Assembly: GCA_933207985.1 (NCBI GenBank)
Contig: OW240913.1
Location: forward strand, 272,925,036-272,989,035
Source of the DNA: Pelobates cultripes
Taxonomy: Eukaryota > Chordata > Amphibia > Anura > Pelobatidae
DNA: 64,000 nt
Direction: 5' to 3'
Shown here: piece by piece, positions 1-12,300 of the stretch
Layout: every line of letters starts with the position of its first letter
Numbering within the stretch: position 1 is the stretch's first letter
Program-made: the position numbers and the translations under genes
Notes under the pieces: generated by a model
The model's database searches: none
What the model was told of the DNA's origin: nothing
Seen by the model: only the letters and a program-made list of their open reading frames with translations

Positions 1-150
1 ACTTCTGGGGGGTAGGGGTTACTGCTGGGGAGGGTAGGGGTTACTGCTGGGGGGGTAGGGGTTACTGCTGGGGGGGTTAGGGGTTACTGCTGGGGGGGGT
101 AGGGGTTACTGCTGGGGGGGTAGGGGTACTTCTGGGGGGGTAAGGGTGCT
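1..150. repeat. G-rich minisatellite
   Basis: About six copies of a unit near 22-25 bp built on GGGGTAGGGGTTACTGCTGG, differing mainly in the length of the G run. It continues off the left edge. Confidence 0.9.
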
Positions 151-251
151 GTGTCAGTATACCCTCCCTCCCTCCCTCCTTCTTACCTTTAATGAGGGGG
201 GAGGGGGGGGACACAGCCATCCCTGGTGGTCCGGTGGTGGTAAGCACTGCA

Positions 252-389
252 GGGGGAGGGCTCCAGGAAGCAGCTCCCCTGTCCTCTCGCGCAATGCTGT
301 GTGGAGCGTTGCCATGGTAACGCGCGGCAACGCTCCACACAGCATCGCGCGGGAGGACAGGGGAGCTGCTTCCTAGAGCCCTCCTCCTG
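252..389. repeat. Hairpin (foldback) inside the hAT element
   Basis: The arm GGAGGGCTCCAGGAAGCAGC and its continuation is repeated in reverse as GCTGCTTCCTAGAGCCCTCC. Arms are about 62 bp around a GC-rich loop containing GGAGCGTTGCCATGGTAACG. A second small palindrome, GTAGGCGCCTG...CAGGCGCCTAC, lies at about 410-447. Confidence 0.85.
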
Positions 390-536
390 CCTCCCGACCC
401 GGAAGCAGAGTAGGCGCCTGCCGTTTCGGGCAGACAGGCGCCTACTCTGCATTGATGGCGGACCTGTGGCCGCGTGCCCACAGAAAGGGCCCGGCGTGCC
501 ACCTGTGGCACGCGTGCCATAGGTTCGCCATCACTG

Positions 537-1335
537 ACCTATGTTTTATAAAACCGTGCAGATTTTTGCTGATAACCACGTTCTTCTCAATTAATTCCTA
601 AATAATATTATCCCTTCGTAACCATTCAAATACTATCCCAGTCACAGAAATTAAGCTCACAGGTCTATCATTTCCAGGCAAGGATTTTGAATATAGGAAC
701 CACATCTGCCTTCCTCCAATCCTCCGGTACAATTCCTGAAAGAAAAGAATCTTGAAAGATTAAAAAGAGGTTCACTTATTTTCACACTTAGTTCCTTAAG
801 TACTCGTGGGTGAATATCATCAGGCCCTGGAGCTTTGTTTATATTAACTTTCTTTAGTTGCTGCAGCAGCTTGTCTTGAGACATTCAGTCACAATTTTTC
901 TGCAAGTTTTTTTTTTTGCAGCAATCATTTGCATATCTTTCTTAATATATGCTTATGAGAAATAGTTATTTAAAATTTCTGCCTTTTCCTGGTCTTCATT
1001 AATGAACACCCTCATCTTGGTTTTCAGTGTACCTACACTTTCATTTTTTTATTTTTTTTTTAGAATGTATGTACTTAAAAATGCTCTGGGGTTGTTTTAG
1101 CTCTCTTTGGTTATCACTTCTTCATTCTGTAGTTTATTCTAATCGCTTTTTTGCACTCATTATTGGGTTCCTTAACTTTTATAGGATGCTTCTCATTTGT
1201 CTGATTTAAATGCCCTCTTATTTTTAATTGCCTTATTCACTTTCCAACTAAGTCATATTGGTTAAAATGTGTTTCTTTTATATTTATTACCCAATGGTAC
1301 ATACTGTGAAATGGTACCTTTCTACTATTTGTTTG
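537..1335 (-). mobile_element. CR1-like LINE fragment, copy 1
   Basis: Minus-strand reverse-transcriptase remnant. Residues QQLKKVNINKAPGPDDIHPR and VLKEL (about 884-780) are the conserved start of the CR1/L2 RT domain, followed by a frameshifted LSRFFSF...GLEEGRCGSY segment. The sequence is about 80-90% similar by eye to the copy at 7080-7766 plus 9246-9360. It is cut on its 3' side by the hAT element at 536. Confidence 0.8.
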
Positions 1336-3127
1336 TCGTTATTTCATGTATCCTCAGTGTTTCTTTTCACTAAAGCGTTTACTCCAGTCAATGTATTGTA
1401 AAGCTGCCCTTATCTTATTGAAAGTAGCCCGGTTATGGGATATTAGGAACACTGCACTAAAGCATCACAATGCACTACAACTCTCATCTTCCTAGTTAAT
1501 TAAAAAATAGATCTTATCTTTTTCGGAATGAAACATTTCCTTTATTTCTATCTCTGTCTCATGTCTGCAAAAACCAATAAGACTGTATATATAAAGCTAT
1601 GTTAATTTACTTGGTACACTCTCATGAATGAATACAACTCAATGGCCTTTTGTCAGAAAAAAAGCCAAAATATTTCACTAGGTTGTTTATGGACAAACAT
1701 AATTATAGGTCAGTTTTTAGATTAGTGATAATTCCATTATTCATTTTCTCTAGAATATCACCAGTGGATACCTGATCCACCTGGATTGGTTCTGATTAAT
1801 CCAAATACATACAACAGCTAAACAGGCAATTATTTCCTGTTTTTTTTCTGACTTCAATGATGTTGCACTTTACTTATGTATAGCTATTAGAATATGTCAC
1901 CATTTCATAATGATTATGGTTCGATACTGCAGTTGTTTTGTCGAATGGAACCACGTCTGAGCTTGTTTAAGCAGGACCCTCACAACATCCCGATAATAAT
2001 TTTGTGTGTTTAAATATTGGCACAGTCATTTGCTTTTTTTTTTTTTTAAATCCACGTCTAAATGTACAAACCATTTGTTTTTAAAATTGGAATGTTCTTT
2101 AGTAGGTGTAGAATATTCTTTTAAAATAAAATAGTCTGTTCTACTAACGTTTTAATCCAGCATCGGGCAGACATTCCTCTTCTGAGATCATCTTAGAGAA
2201 GCATTGGGGACATACTGGGCATGTGTGGTAATCGCCATGCTCTGCCAATTAGAGGCATCACATAGAGAATCTATTGCTTTTCTATGAGAAGCATACCCAG
2301 TGCTTGGCGGCATCAAACTGTATGTGATGTCCCCAAAGGTAAACATTTTCAATAAGTCAAAGTTTCCCTTAATATTCAGCTTTTTAAGAAATCTCTTTTC
2401 CCAGGCTTTGTGTAACAGTAACGTTATCGTACTGAACTGACTTGTAACACTTGTACGTCAGTGGAACATATTGGTGTTTTAAAAATAAACATTATCGTTA
2501 TCATTTCTAATTGAAATACTGTGTGTTCTTTCACGAACATTAAGTGTCAAACGGACAGTCAGATGTAATTTTCACCATATTCACATAAGCTTGCTTTGAT
2601 GGCCATTTTTTCTGGGTGCTATAGTGTTGCTTTCCGAAACCAGAAAATGCCATATACGATCTCCATTTCTTTTAAAAATAAAGCTACCCACATGTGTTAT
2701 AAACTAAATCTAGCCTCCACAGAGATTGATTAGGCTTTGATTTAATATTGCCGGATAAGCATTTCAAATTATTTAATATTATGTTTGTATTTTTTTTCCA
2801 TATATTTATATATTTTTTTTTTTTATATTTTATTATTTTTAAAAAAAATATTGAAACGCTTAACTGACAGTATTAGAACTAGGCCTTAGACTTTACTATG
2901 GCTTCTCGTCCATTTTGTGAGCTTGCAGTGCCGAAGGAAGAACGATGTGTACTTGGATAACGCATGCATGTGTAACACTGGCCAGAACCGATGTTTGTTT
3001 TTCTGTTTTATTTTTTTTGCCAGTGTACCTTGAACAAGGAACAATAGGCAACGTCAATTGTAAATATAATATTAATTTATCAATATGTTTGGCTTTATTT
3101 ATAATTTCACTTTTTAATATTCATTAG
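1336..3127. other. Upstream intron, no gene recognised
   Basis: AT-rich sequence before the first visible QRSL1 exon. I searched for the family blocks expected upstream (GIPIAVKDN, GKTNxDEFAMG) and found none. About 2160-2340 is a dispersed repeat fragment (AGAAGCATTGGGGACATAC...) that recurs at about 6110-6200. The end, 3061-3127, supplies the branch and acceptor region. Confidence 0.6.
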
Positions 3128-3304
3128 ATCTGGTAGTACCGATAGTATATTTGGTCCGGTGAAAAATCCATGGAGTTATTCTAAGGCATACAGAGAAAAA
3201 CGAGCAGTAAATCACCATAATGCCAAAAAGGAGTCTGATTGGCTGATCACAGGTGGCAGTTCTGGAGGAAGTGCTGCTGCTGTGTCTGCGGGAACCTGTT
3301 ATGT
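3128..3304 (+). CDS. QRSL1: QRSL1 exon with cis-Ser of the catalytic triad
   Basis: First QRSL1 exon visible. The acceptor is ...TTCATTAG and the first base completes a Gly codon begun upstream, giving the family motif (G)[19 protein letters not shown]. The exon encodes [20 protein letters not shown], the amidase signature. By family alignment the first Ser of GGSSGG is the cis-Ser of the Ser-cisSer-Lys triad; it lies 24 residues before the nucleophile Ser in the next exon, the usual spacing. The donor is GTAAGT at 3305. The segment between, [17 protein letters not shown], is the variable loop of vertebrate QRSL1. The exon ends in phase 2. Confidence 0.96.
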
Positions 3305-6300
3305 GTAAGTATTAAGTTTAAAACTCCATTTTAGATTCCATCTAATTATATTAGATATCTAGCTAAATAAAGATTTTGCAGGCAATTAAGATCACCCCAG
3401 CACCCTGACTTCTATCTGCATCAATTCCAAAATATCTTCAATAGATTCTATACGCAATTAAGGTACCCTTCAATCAAGACTGAAAATCTGTGGTGTTTGG
3501 TGCATTTTTACACTAATTATCCTACAACTCTTAGTATATCTCTTGTGCCTATGTCATGCATTTGTATATGTATTTATTCATTTTGTGTGAGATCGTTTGT
3601 TTGCCAAAATGTTTTCACTCTACCAGCAAATTCTTCACAATCACATAGTCCCGCTCCTCCTCTACCCACCGCTAGGCTACCTCCTTACAACAAAGCCTGT
3701 GGCTTGATTCCAGTCACTTCTTTCATTTTCTTCCATCTACAGATCGGCCCAGCACACTGACTTTTTTCTGAACCTAGATATATTGTTTTATTATAACTAC
3801 ACACCCTTGTCCAAATTTTTTTTACTACATCATCCATCAGCTGTGTCTGTTAATTATTTAATCCCTTCCAAAATGCACTGTGTTTTAATATATCCCCTGG
3901 TGTCTGGCTATTACTACAAACATCCCTTGCATTACCTTTGTGTCAACTCCCGATCGTTACCTTTAGATGGTAAAATCACAAGTTATCTTGCTAAGCACTT
4001 TTATAAAAGTACTGTATTTGATAGATCGTAAGCTCATGGGCGGGGTCCTCTGTTTCTTTTCTTTTTTTTTTATCAGTATGTGTTTATTTGTCGTCTGTAT
4101 TTCCTCTTTTATGGTACTGCAAATTTTTTTGGGGTGCTGTATGAATACTAAATAATTATAATAAAACACTATGAGGCAGCAATTAAGTTATTTGTTAAAG
4201 GGACTCTGTATTTTCTTTGACCCTATGGTATAATGGGGTGGGATCAACTTGGATTTTTGATTCCACCTCATTATACTAATTAAGATGCTACCCACCATGT
4301 GATCTCGCTTTGCAGTTCTCTGACATTTCCTCATTTTGGGGATGTATGTGAAAGGGACTCTTATACTGCCAATATCCCCACCACTAGAACACCAGGCCAG
4401 TGAGACAGTTGATCACCAATTGTCAACGTGGTTTCCTGCCTCCTAGGGAGACCGAAGCCTAGATTCTGCCTCAGATTCTTCAAAAGATTCTCTTGTCCTA
4501 TTAACTTGCAAGTGACAAATTACAAAATTGGCAATCACTGCAACAACGATTAATTGCAACAACTAAAAAATATATTGTTTCCCTATAGGAAGGGTGAACA
4601 TACCCCTTATCTCCACCTCTATTTAACTTAAAGGATCACTGTAGGATCAGGAACACAAACATGTATTCCTGATCCTTTAGTGTTAAAACCACCATTTAGG
4701 TGGCTTGCCCCCTCAATCCCCCCCTCACCTTAGTCCCCCTATAAAAGTTTAGAACTCACCTTATTTTCAGTGCCGCACGGGCCTGCTGGCACTACCTCCG
4801 TCCCCTTTGTGACATCATCAAAATGGCCGCTTTTTAGCCAATCCGATTGGCTAAAATCGGCATGGGGGCGGTGTGAATTGTGAAAGCATAATGTGCATTT
4901 ATTAATTTTTTTTAATTTTTTTTTTACAGCTGTGCAACAGCATACATTCAGAATTTCAGTCCCATTACCAAACTTTTCTTAATATGTCAAGGTAGTTGGA
5001 CTGAAATGTTGGTTATATTCAAATACATATCTCCTTAAAATAAATTTGCTCTTTTGTTTACTTTGAAGCCATATCAACGTGAGGACGTACTGTGTCAGTT
5101 AGGCAACTTTTTTATACTGTACTTTTCAAAATAAACCTACATTTCTATGAAAATTGAAGTTTTAGGTTTTTTTTGAAGCCCACATAAATCTAAACCTTGT
5201 TTATTTGGCAGGTGTTAGCCTTTGAGTTGGACATGCTTAGTATGAAGTATCCTTATTGTTTAAATTCAGTTCCTCCAATTATGCTTAAAATTAAATAAAG
5301 GGGGTGGGGGAGATTTCAAGGGACACTATAGGCACCCAGACCACTTAATCTTATTGATGAGGTCTGAATGCAATGACCCAGTCATTTTATACCTGCAGCT
5401 AAAACTTCAATGTTTACATTGTAGGATTAAGCCTGCCTCTATGAAAGAACACTGGACGTCCTCACGCTCTGCTTGAGGACGTCCAACGTCTTCTAAATCC
5501 CCATGTATTTTATGCTTTTCTATGGGGCAGGGCTAATGCATGTGGCGGCACTTGCACTCAAAACATTTGTCTCTAGGTTAGGAATATCTAAGCCTGTAAA
5601 TGCACAGTATGTTTGCATGAAATCATTTAGTGGATTTCAAATGCTTGTACACAAGAGATGCTTTTCTTTAAATAACTCACATTTTTGCATTAAGGTCTGT
5701 TTATGGAAATATAGGAAAATTCATGTGTCAAGCAGAACATTCACGATGAGATTTCAGACATGCTACTGGAAAGATTGTTTGCGTATGTTTACATAATTCT
5801 GTGTATCCTAAGAGATGTCTAAATATGTTTTGTTTTACGCCTTAATTATTGAGGTAAATAGAATCCGATGAGGACTGTTGTTTGTAATATTTATATTCTA
5901 GTCATTTGTAATATAATTAATTTATATAAAAGGAACACAATCATTGCATTCCTAATGCTACAGTGTCCCTCTCCCTAGTCATATACAGGTTCCCCTCCTT
6001 TTTCCATAAAAATTTATAAAATTAAGGCTATACATTTTTCCAGCGGTAGTACTACATTGGTACTGCTCACCTCTCTGCCTCACAATGTCATCGAGGAAGC
6101 AAAGTCTCCTCTCCAGTGATGGCGCAGTCATAGAGGAGCATTGGGGACCTGATGTGTATGGGTGGCGAATCATGTGTGCGCATCCAATGCTTCTCATAAG
6201 AAAAGTATTGATCCATTCCTTTCCCATGAGCTGTTGCATCATATGACCAAGTTTTACTCTGTCAGTACAGCGGAATCACCTCTACTGACTGTCAGAAAGA

Positions 6301-9300
6301 GGTGTCTTACATAGCTGAAAAGAGACTTGTGTCCATCAAGTTCAGCCTTCCTCCCATATATTTTTGCTGTTGATCCAAAAGAAGGCAAAAAACCTAGTCT
6401 GAAGTGCTTCCAATTTTGCAACAAACTAGGAAAAATTCCTTCTTGACCCCAAAATAGCAGTCAGATATCTCCGTGGATCAAGTAGCTATTACCCCACTAA
6501 TTGAAATTATATCCCTGTATGTAATATTTTTGGAAGTATTTATCCAATTGCTGTTTAAACATATGTATGGACTCTGCTAAAACCACCTCTTCGGGCAGAG
6601 AATTCCATATCCTTATTGCTCTTACTGTAAAAAAAAACCCAACCCTTTTCTTTGCCTTAGATTAAATCTCCTTTCTTCCAGCCTTAATGCATGACCTTGT
6701 GTCCTATGTAAAGCCCTGTTTATGAATAGATTTCCAGATAATGGTTTATACTGGCCCTGAATATATTTGTATAATGTTATCATATCCCTTCTGAGGCGCA
6801 GTTTTTCCAAACTAAAGAGATTTAAATTGTTTAACCTTTCTTCATAACTAAAATGCTCCATTCCTTTTATCTGTTTTGTAGCTCGTCTTGGCACTTATTC
6901 TAGTGCCGTGATATCCTTCTCTAGGACTGGTGCCCAAAATTGCACAGCGTATTCAAGGTGTGGTCTTACCAGCGATTTATAAAGAGGCAAAATTATATTT
7001 TCATCCCAAGAATTTATGCCCCTATTTATACTTTGTACTTTTATGATCTATACTTTTACTTACTTCTTTGTAGAATGCAATTATGTTAGTTTGGCATGAC
7101 CTATGTTTCATAAAACCATGCTGATTATTGCTAATAACAAAGTTCTTCCCAATGAATTCCTGAATATTATCCCTTAATAGCCCTTATTTAACTTATTATT
7201 TATAATAAATTAAGCTCACAGGTCTATAATTTCCAGGCAAGGATTTTGAACCCTTTTTAAATATAGGAACGAAATCTGCCTTCCTCCAATCCTGCGGTAC
7301 AATACCTGAAACAAAAGAATCTTGATATATTAAATACAGAGCTTCACTTATTTCCCCACCTAGCTCCTCAAGTACTCGTGGGTGAATACCGTCAGGCCCC
7401 AGAGCTTTATTTACATTAATTTTCTTTAACTGCTGTAGCACCTTGTCTCAAGTCATCCAACCACAAGTTATCTGCAAGTTTTTTGCAGCAATCCTTTGCA
7501 TATCTCTTGCCATAGGATCCTCATTAAAATATACTAAAGAAAAAAAGTTATTTAAAATGTCTGCCTTTTCCTGGTTTTCATTAACTAACAGACCCATCTA
7601 TGTTTCCAGTGTACCTTCACTTTCATTTTTTGGGTTGGTTTTGGATTCTTTGGCTATCAATTTCTCATTTTCTAGTTTAGCCGCTTTAATTACCTTTTTG
7701 CAAGCATTATTGGATTTCCTTATATCTTATATAGGATGCCTTTGATTTGTTTGATTTTTAAATGCTTTAACCCCTTAACAACCGGAAAAATACCTTTAAA
7801 GATCAATGACGGTCCTATTATTCTATATATATATTATTCTAAAATACAAATAATAAGTAAAAATAAATTTAAAAATGTAAAAATTATTTTAGAAAATAAC
7901 ATTAATATATTTATATCAAAATACACTTAGAATGAAATTATATATATATCTATGTATATATAAATAAATAAAAATAATACAAAATTACATAACTAATTTC
8001 ATAAATATACATGTAGACTTCAAATATATAAATATGTATATATATTTAAATTCTTCGTTCATGTTTATGTAATATTTTTACATACTTAAGTAATTTTATT
8101 GATTGCAATTTGAGGGAACTGCCTGACAACCCAGCACTTTATTTAACCCTGTAACTTTCTATGACACCCTTAAACCTATACATGGGCGGTACTGTTTTAC
8201 TCGTAAGACTTTGCTGAACACAAATATTAGTGTTTAAAAACAGTAAAACATATCACAGTGATGATATTGTCAGAGAAAGTGACTTATTTTGCATTTTTCA
8301 CAAACAGCACTTTCACTGGTGATCTAATTGTTATGATACATTTTCCTGTTTTGAAACAGTAATATTTGTGTTCAGCGAAGTCTCCAGAGTATAACAGTAC
8401 CCCGATGTACAGGTTTTATAGTGTTTTTGAAAGTTAAAGGGTCAAATATAAGGGTCACATTTTTTTCACATTGAAAATTGCCAGGTTAGTTATGTTGCCT
8501 TTGAAAGCGTATGGTAGCCCAGGAATAAGAATTACCCCCATGATGGCATACCATTTGCAAAAGAAGACAACCCAATGTGTTGCAAATGGGGTATGTTCAG
8601 CCTTTTTTTTAGTAGCCACTTGTTTTTTGCATTTTTAACACACAAACAAATAAATATAAATGCTAACTTTGGCCAGTGTGTGTGACTAAGTGGCTACTAA
8701 CAAAGACTGGACATACCCCATAGTGAATACCCTGGGTTGCCTATTTTAGAAAAAATATGTATATGTGAGGTGTGATTCAGAGGTTTATGACAGATAAAAG
8801 TGTTACAATGTCACTGTTGATCAATTTAAAAAATATATATTTTGAAACTGCAATATCCTACTTGTATTTATAGCTCTATAACTTGCAAAATAAAAAGCAT
8901 GTAAATACTGAGTGTTTTTAAACTCAGGACAAAATTTATAATCTGTTTAGCAGTTCTTTTCATTAGCTTTCGTAGGTAAGTAAAAGATTTTTCAAGTAAA
9001 AGTCAAGTCATGTTTTTTCACCATATATTTTATTTTTATTTTTTAAAGTAAATTATGACATGATACAAATAATGGTATGTAAAGAAAGCCCTTCTTGTCC
9101 TGAAAAAACAATATATAATTTGTATGGGAACAGTAAATGAGAGAGATGAAAATTACAGCTAAACACAAACACCACAAAAGTGTTAAAACAGCTTTGGTCC
9201 TTAACGTACAACATGGCCAAAACAGTACGGTCCTGAAGGGGTTAAATGCCCTTTTCTTATTTTTAATCTCTTGTTTTACTTCTCTACTAAGCCACATTGG

Positions 9301-12300
9301 CTTCAATTTGTTTCTTTCATGTTTATTATTCAGTGGTACATACTGTAAACATTGCATTTTCTCTGTTTAAAATTATTATTTTTTTTTAATTATAATATTT
9401 ATTTGGTTTTACATGAGTCGTGATTGTGGGTTAGAGGATCCTTCATTCTCCTTGGCTAATCCCCATAGGATGTGGCGTATGTCGAAATGACTTCCATGGC
9501 CCCCATATTGTTTTGTATTTATGTGTGTTATTTTGTGATGTCCAAAGTAACTCATCCATCACCATCACCTTTTCCACTCTAAGCACCTGTCTAGAAGGGC
9601 TTTTAACCAACTTCCAATTGGCCGCTACTTCTGTCTTGGCGGTCGTGAGTAGGAAGTATTGTAGTGAGTTTTTATTTTTGCGAAGTTGTGTGGTGGCGGT
9701 GTTATTAGGTGAGTGGAATAACATCGTTGGAATATTTATTTAGAGTGATATCCCTGTGACTTCTTTGATAGTGTCTCTTACTTCTGACCAAAATGTTTGT
9801 ACAGTGTTCCATTCCCACCACTGATGTATGAGTGTGTCTAATTCTCCATGGCATCTCCAGAAGTGACGCGATAGGGATCTATTCATTTTGTGAAGGCCCT
9901 GTGGGGTAACGTACAATCTGGTGAGTAGTTTTAGATTAGCTTCTTGCAATTGAACATTTATATTCGAGTGGAATGTTCTCTGGAATATCGTTTTCCAGGA
10001 TTGATCCAATAAGGGTTCTGGGAGTCGTGCGTTCCATAGGAGCGCGTAACGTGGGAGTTCGGATTGTTTCTAAGTTTGGATCAAGTTATAGCACTTGGGC
10101 ATTGTTTTGGTTGGTCTTTTAGATTGTATGCATAGCTGTTCAAACATGCTGTCTGGTCTGATGTCATTGCCTGTTAGGGGAGAGACTTCAGGAAGGGGTT
10201 TAAAATGTTTTGTATTGCATGGTTAAAAGAACAGGGACACTACACCCAGCCCACGTCATTAAGATGAAGTGCTCTGTGTGACTTTAGTGTTCCTTTAAGT
10301 TTATATGAAGTCGTTAAAGGAGCAAGTATGTCAACTATTGGTAGAACTGTTCTGTGGATGGTATATGGAAAATGTTGCCTGCTGAAATTCTTGCAGCCAT
10401 ATTTGCATAAACATTAATAGGTGCTGGACATGTTCCATGTTTCTTATATTCATTCTTCTTGTCTGGAGTAACTAATGGGCACTGGATTATGATGTTATAT
10501 CCTGTTGCCCTAAGACACTGAGAGTACAGACCTGGGAAGCTGAGTTTTGTACGTTATCAGTACATTAACTGTGAACTGCTAGATTACTGCTGCCCCCCTG
10601 CATTCACAATTGTTATGTTGTTTGCTGTCAAGGGGCAGACAAGTTAAAACAAAATTTTTAGTGGATTCAAAAATCAAAATGTCATTTTGATCTCTGTCAA
10701 TTATGTCTAAGCTACCCAACACTAACATTTAACATGGAATTGTTCTATTAGCCAGAAAGATAGTATGGCATAGCACAACATATCTGTTCAAACTCTGTTC
10801 GTATTGTCCATGGATCTGCCTCTTTTGCCAAGTGCATTGCACTATTTCCATATAGTCCATTGACCTGCCTCTTTTGCCAATATTTTCTCCCTACTTTCTG
10901 TGCTGGCCAGTGTTTTTTTGTTTTTTGTTTTTTTACTGGTTTTGTTTCTTACTGCAGCAAGAAGTCTTGCATTGAAGAGAAATATAAAATATAATATAAT
11001 AATATAATACAATTATGTAAAAGATCTGAATGGCAAAAATGTTAGATATGGTGTCAGTTGTGCAATTAGGCTGAAATAAAAACATTCCACTCAAAAGTTT
11101 CTAAAAGAGCGTTTTTACTGATATGGGATTGTAAAACAATGAGGAATTAATGTGCCGCTATAATATTCACTCCTTCTCCTTTGCATGTTGATTTGCCTTC
11201 ATAAAAATAAATATGCACAAGGCTAACTTTTTTTTTTTTAACATTGTATCACCTAGAGCTCTGGGATCAGACACTGGTGGTTCTACCCGAAACCCAGCTA
11301 GTCACTGCGGAGTTGTAGGCTTGAAACCTACATACGGGCTCGTTTCTCGCCATGGTCTTATTCCGTTGGTAAACTCTATGGATGTACCTGGGATTCTCAG
11401 CAGATGTGTGGATGATGCAGCAACTGTACTTGGTATGTTGTTTGCCATATATGATTATTAAACGCATGTGGCATTTATTTATCATGGCCGAACTAATGTC
11501 ATATTTTCAGGTGTGCTTGCTGGGCATGACCCACAGGATTCCACAACCATCCAAGATCCTTTTGAGACTTTCAAATTGCCTGAGAAAATCAGTATGAAAA
11601 AACTTTGCATAGGAATTCCAAAGGTAAATCACAAGTGTGTGACATCACAATTGAATCTCACCTACACTCTCTTTTTTTTATGTAGACATGTCTGTAAATA
11701 AAGTAGGTGGCATTTTTGTCTGATTTTAAGGAAGAAAACAAAATGTGCATTATAGGAGTAGTGTCATTGGAAATATTAAATGGACACTATAAGCACCAAT
11801 GCAACCTCGGCTCTATTGAGCATTTTGGTGTATAGATCATGCCCCTGCAGTCTCACTGCTACATTTTCTATCAATTAGGAGTTTGTTCACTTTGTTTATG
11901 CAGCCATAGTCACACCTGCCCTGCATGTGACCTACGCAGTCTCCCTACACATTTCCTGTAAAGAGAGATCTAATGTTTAAACCTCCTTCATTGCATAGAC
12001 TATATTGACTTCTGCTTTGTTAATGGTTTGATAGTGCTGCTTTAATCTCCTGTTTGTGATTTAAGTCCAATTAGCAGAGCAGAAGATAAAAACTTCTAAC
12101 GTAAACACACTTTTCTGTCGCATCGGTTTGCAAATGAAACCATTTTTTTTCATGTTGGGTGTGTGTGGGGCTAGGACTGCATAAACAGAAACAAAAGTGA
12201 TTTAACTCCTAAATGCTGGAGAATTGAGCAGTGAGACCGCACGGGCATGATCGGAGCATGATTGTAATCTGTGCTCAGGTTTCCTTGTGTAGTTTACTTC

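Larger units (their letters stand above)
1..536 (-). mobile_element. Non-autonomous hAT-type element, right part only
   Basis: The edge at 517-536, read on the minus strand, is CAGTGATGGCGAACCTATGG, a terminus shared by widespread hAT-type repeats. The body holds a G-rich minisatellite (1-150) and a strong hairpin (252-389). The element continues beyond the left edge of the window. It abuts a CR1-like LINE at 537, which probably marks its insertion site. No transposase is seen. Confidence 0.6.

Noticed and set aside
2945..3127. Open reading just before the first QRSL1 exon as an extra exon
   Set aside because: The conserved protein begins exactly after the AG at 3127; the upstream residues show no similarity to QRSL1.
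5503..5796. 97-codon + strand reading in the first large intron
   Set aside because: No family resemblance, no splice context matching QRSL1, and it begins inside a MITE fragment.
11213..11256. In-frame upstream extension of the QRSL1 exon from an ATG at 11213
   Set aside because: It reads through the polypyrimidine tract and acceptor; the family sequence starts at 11257.
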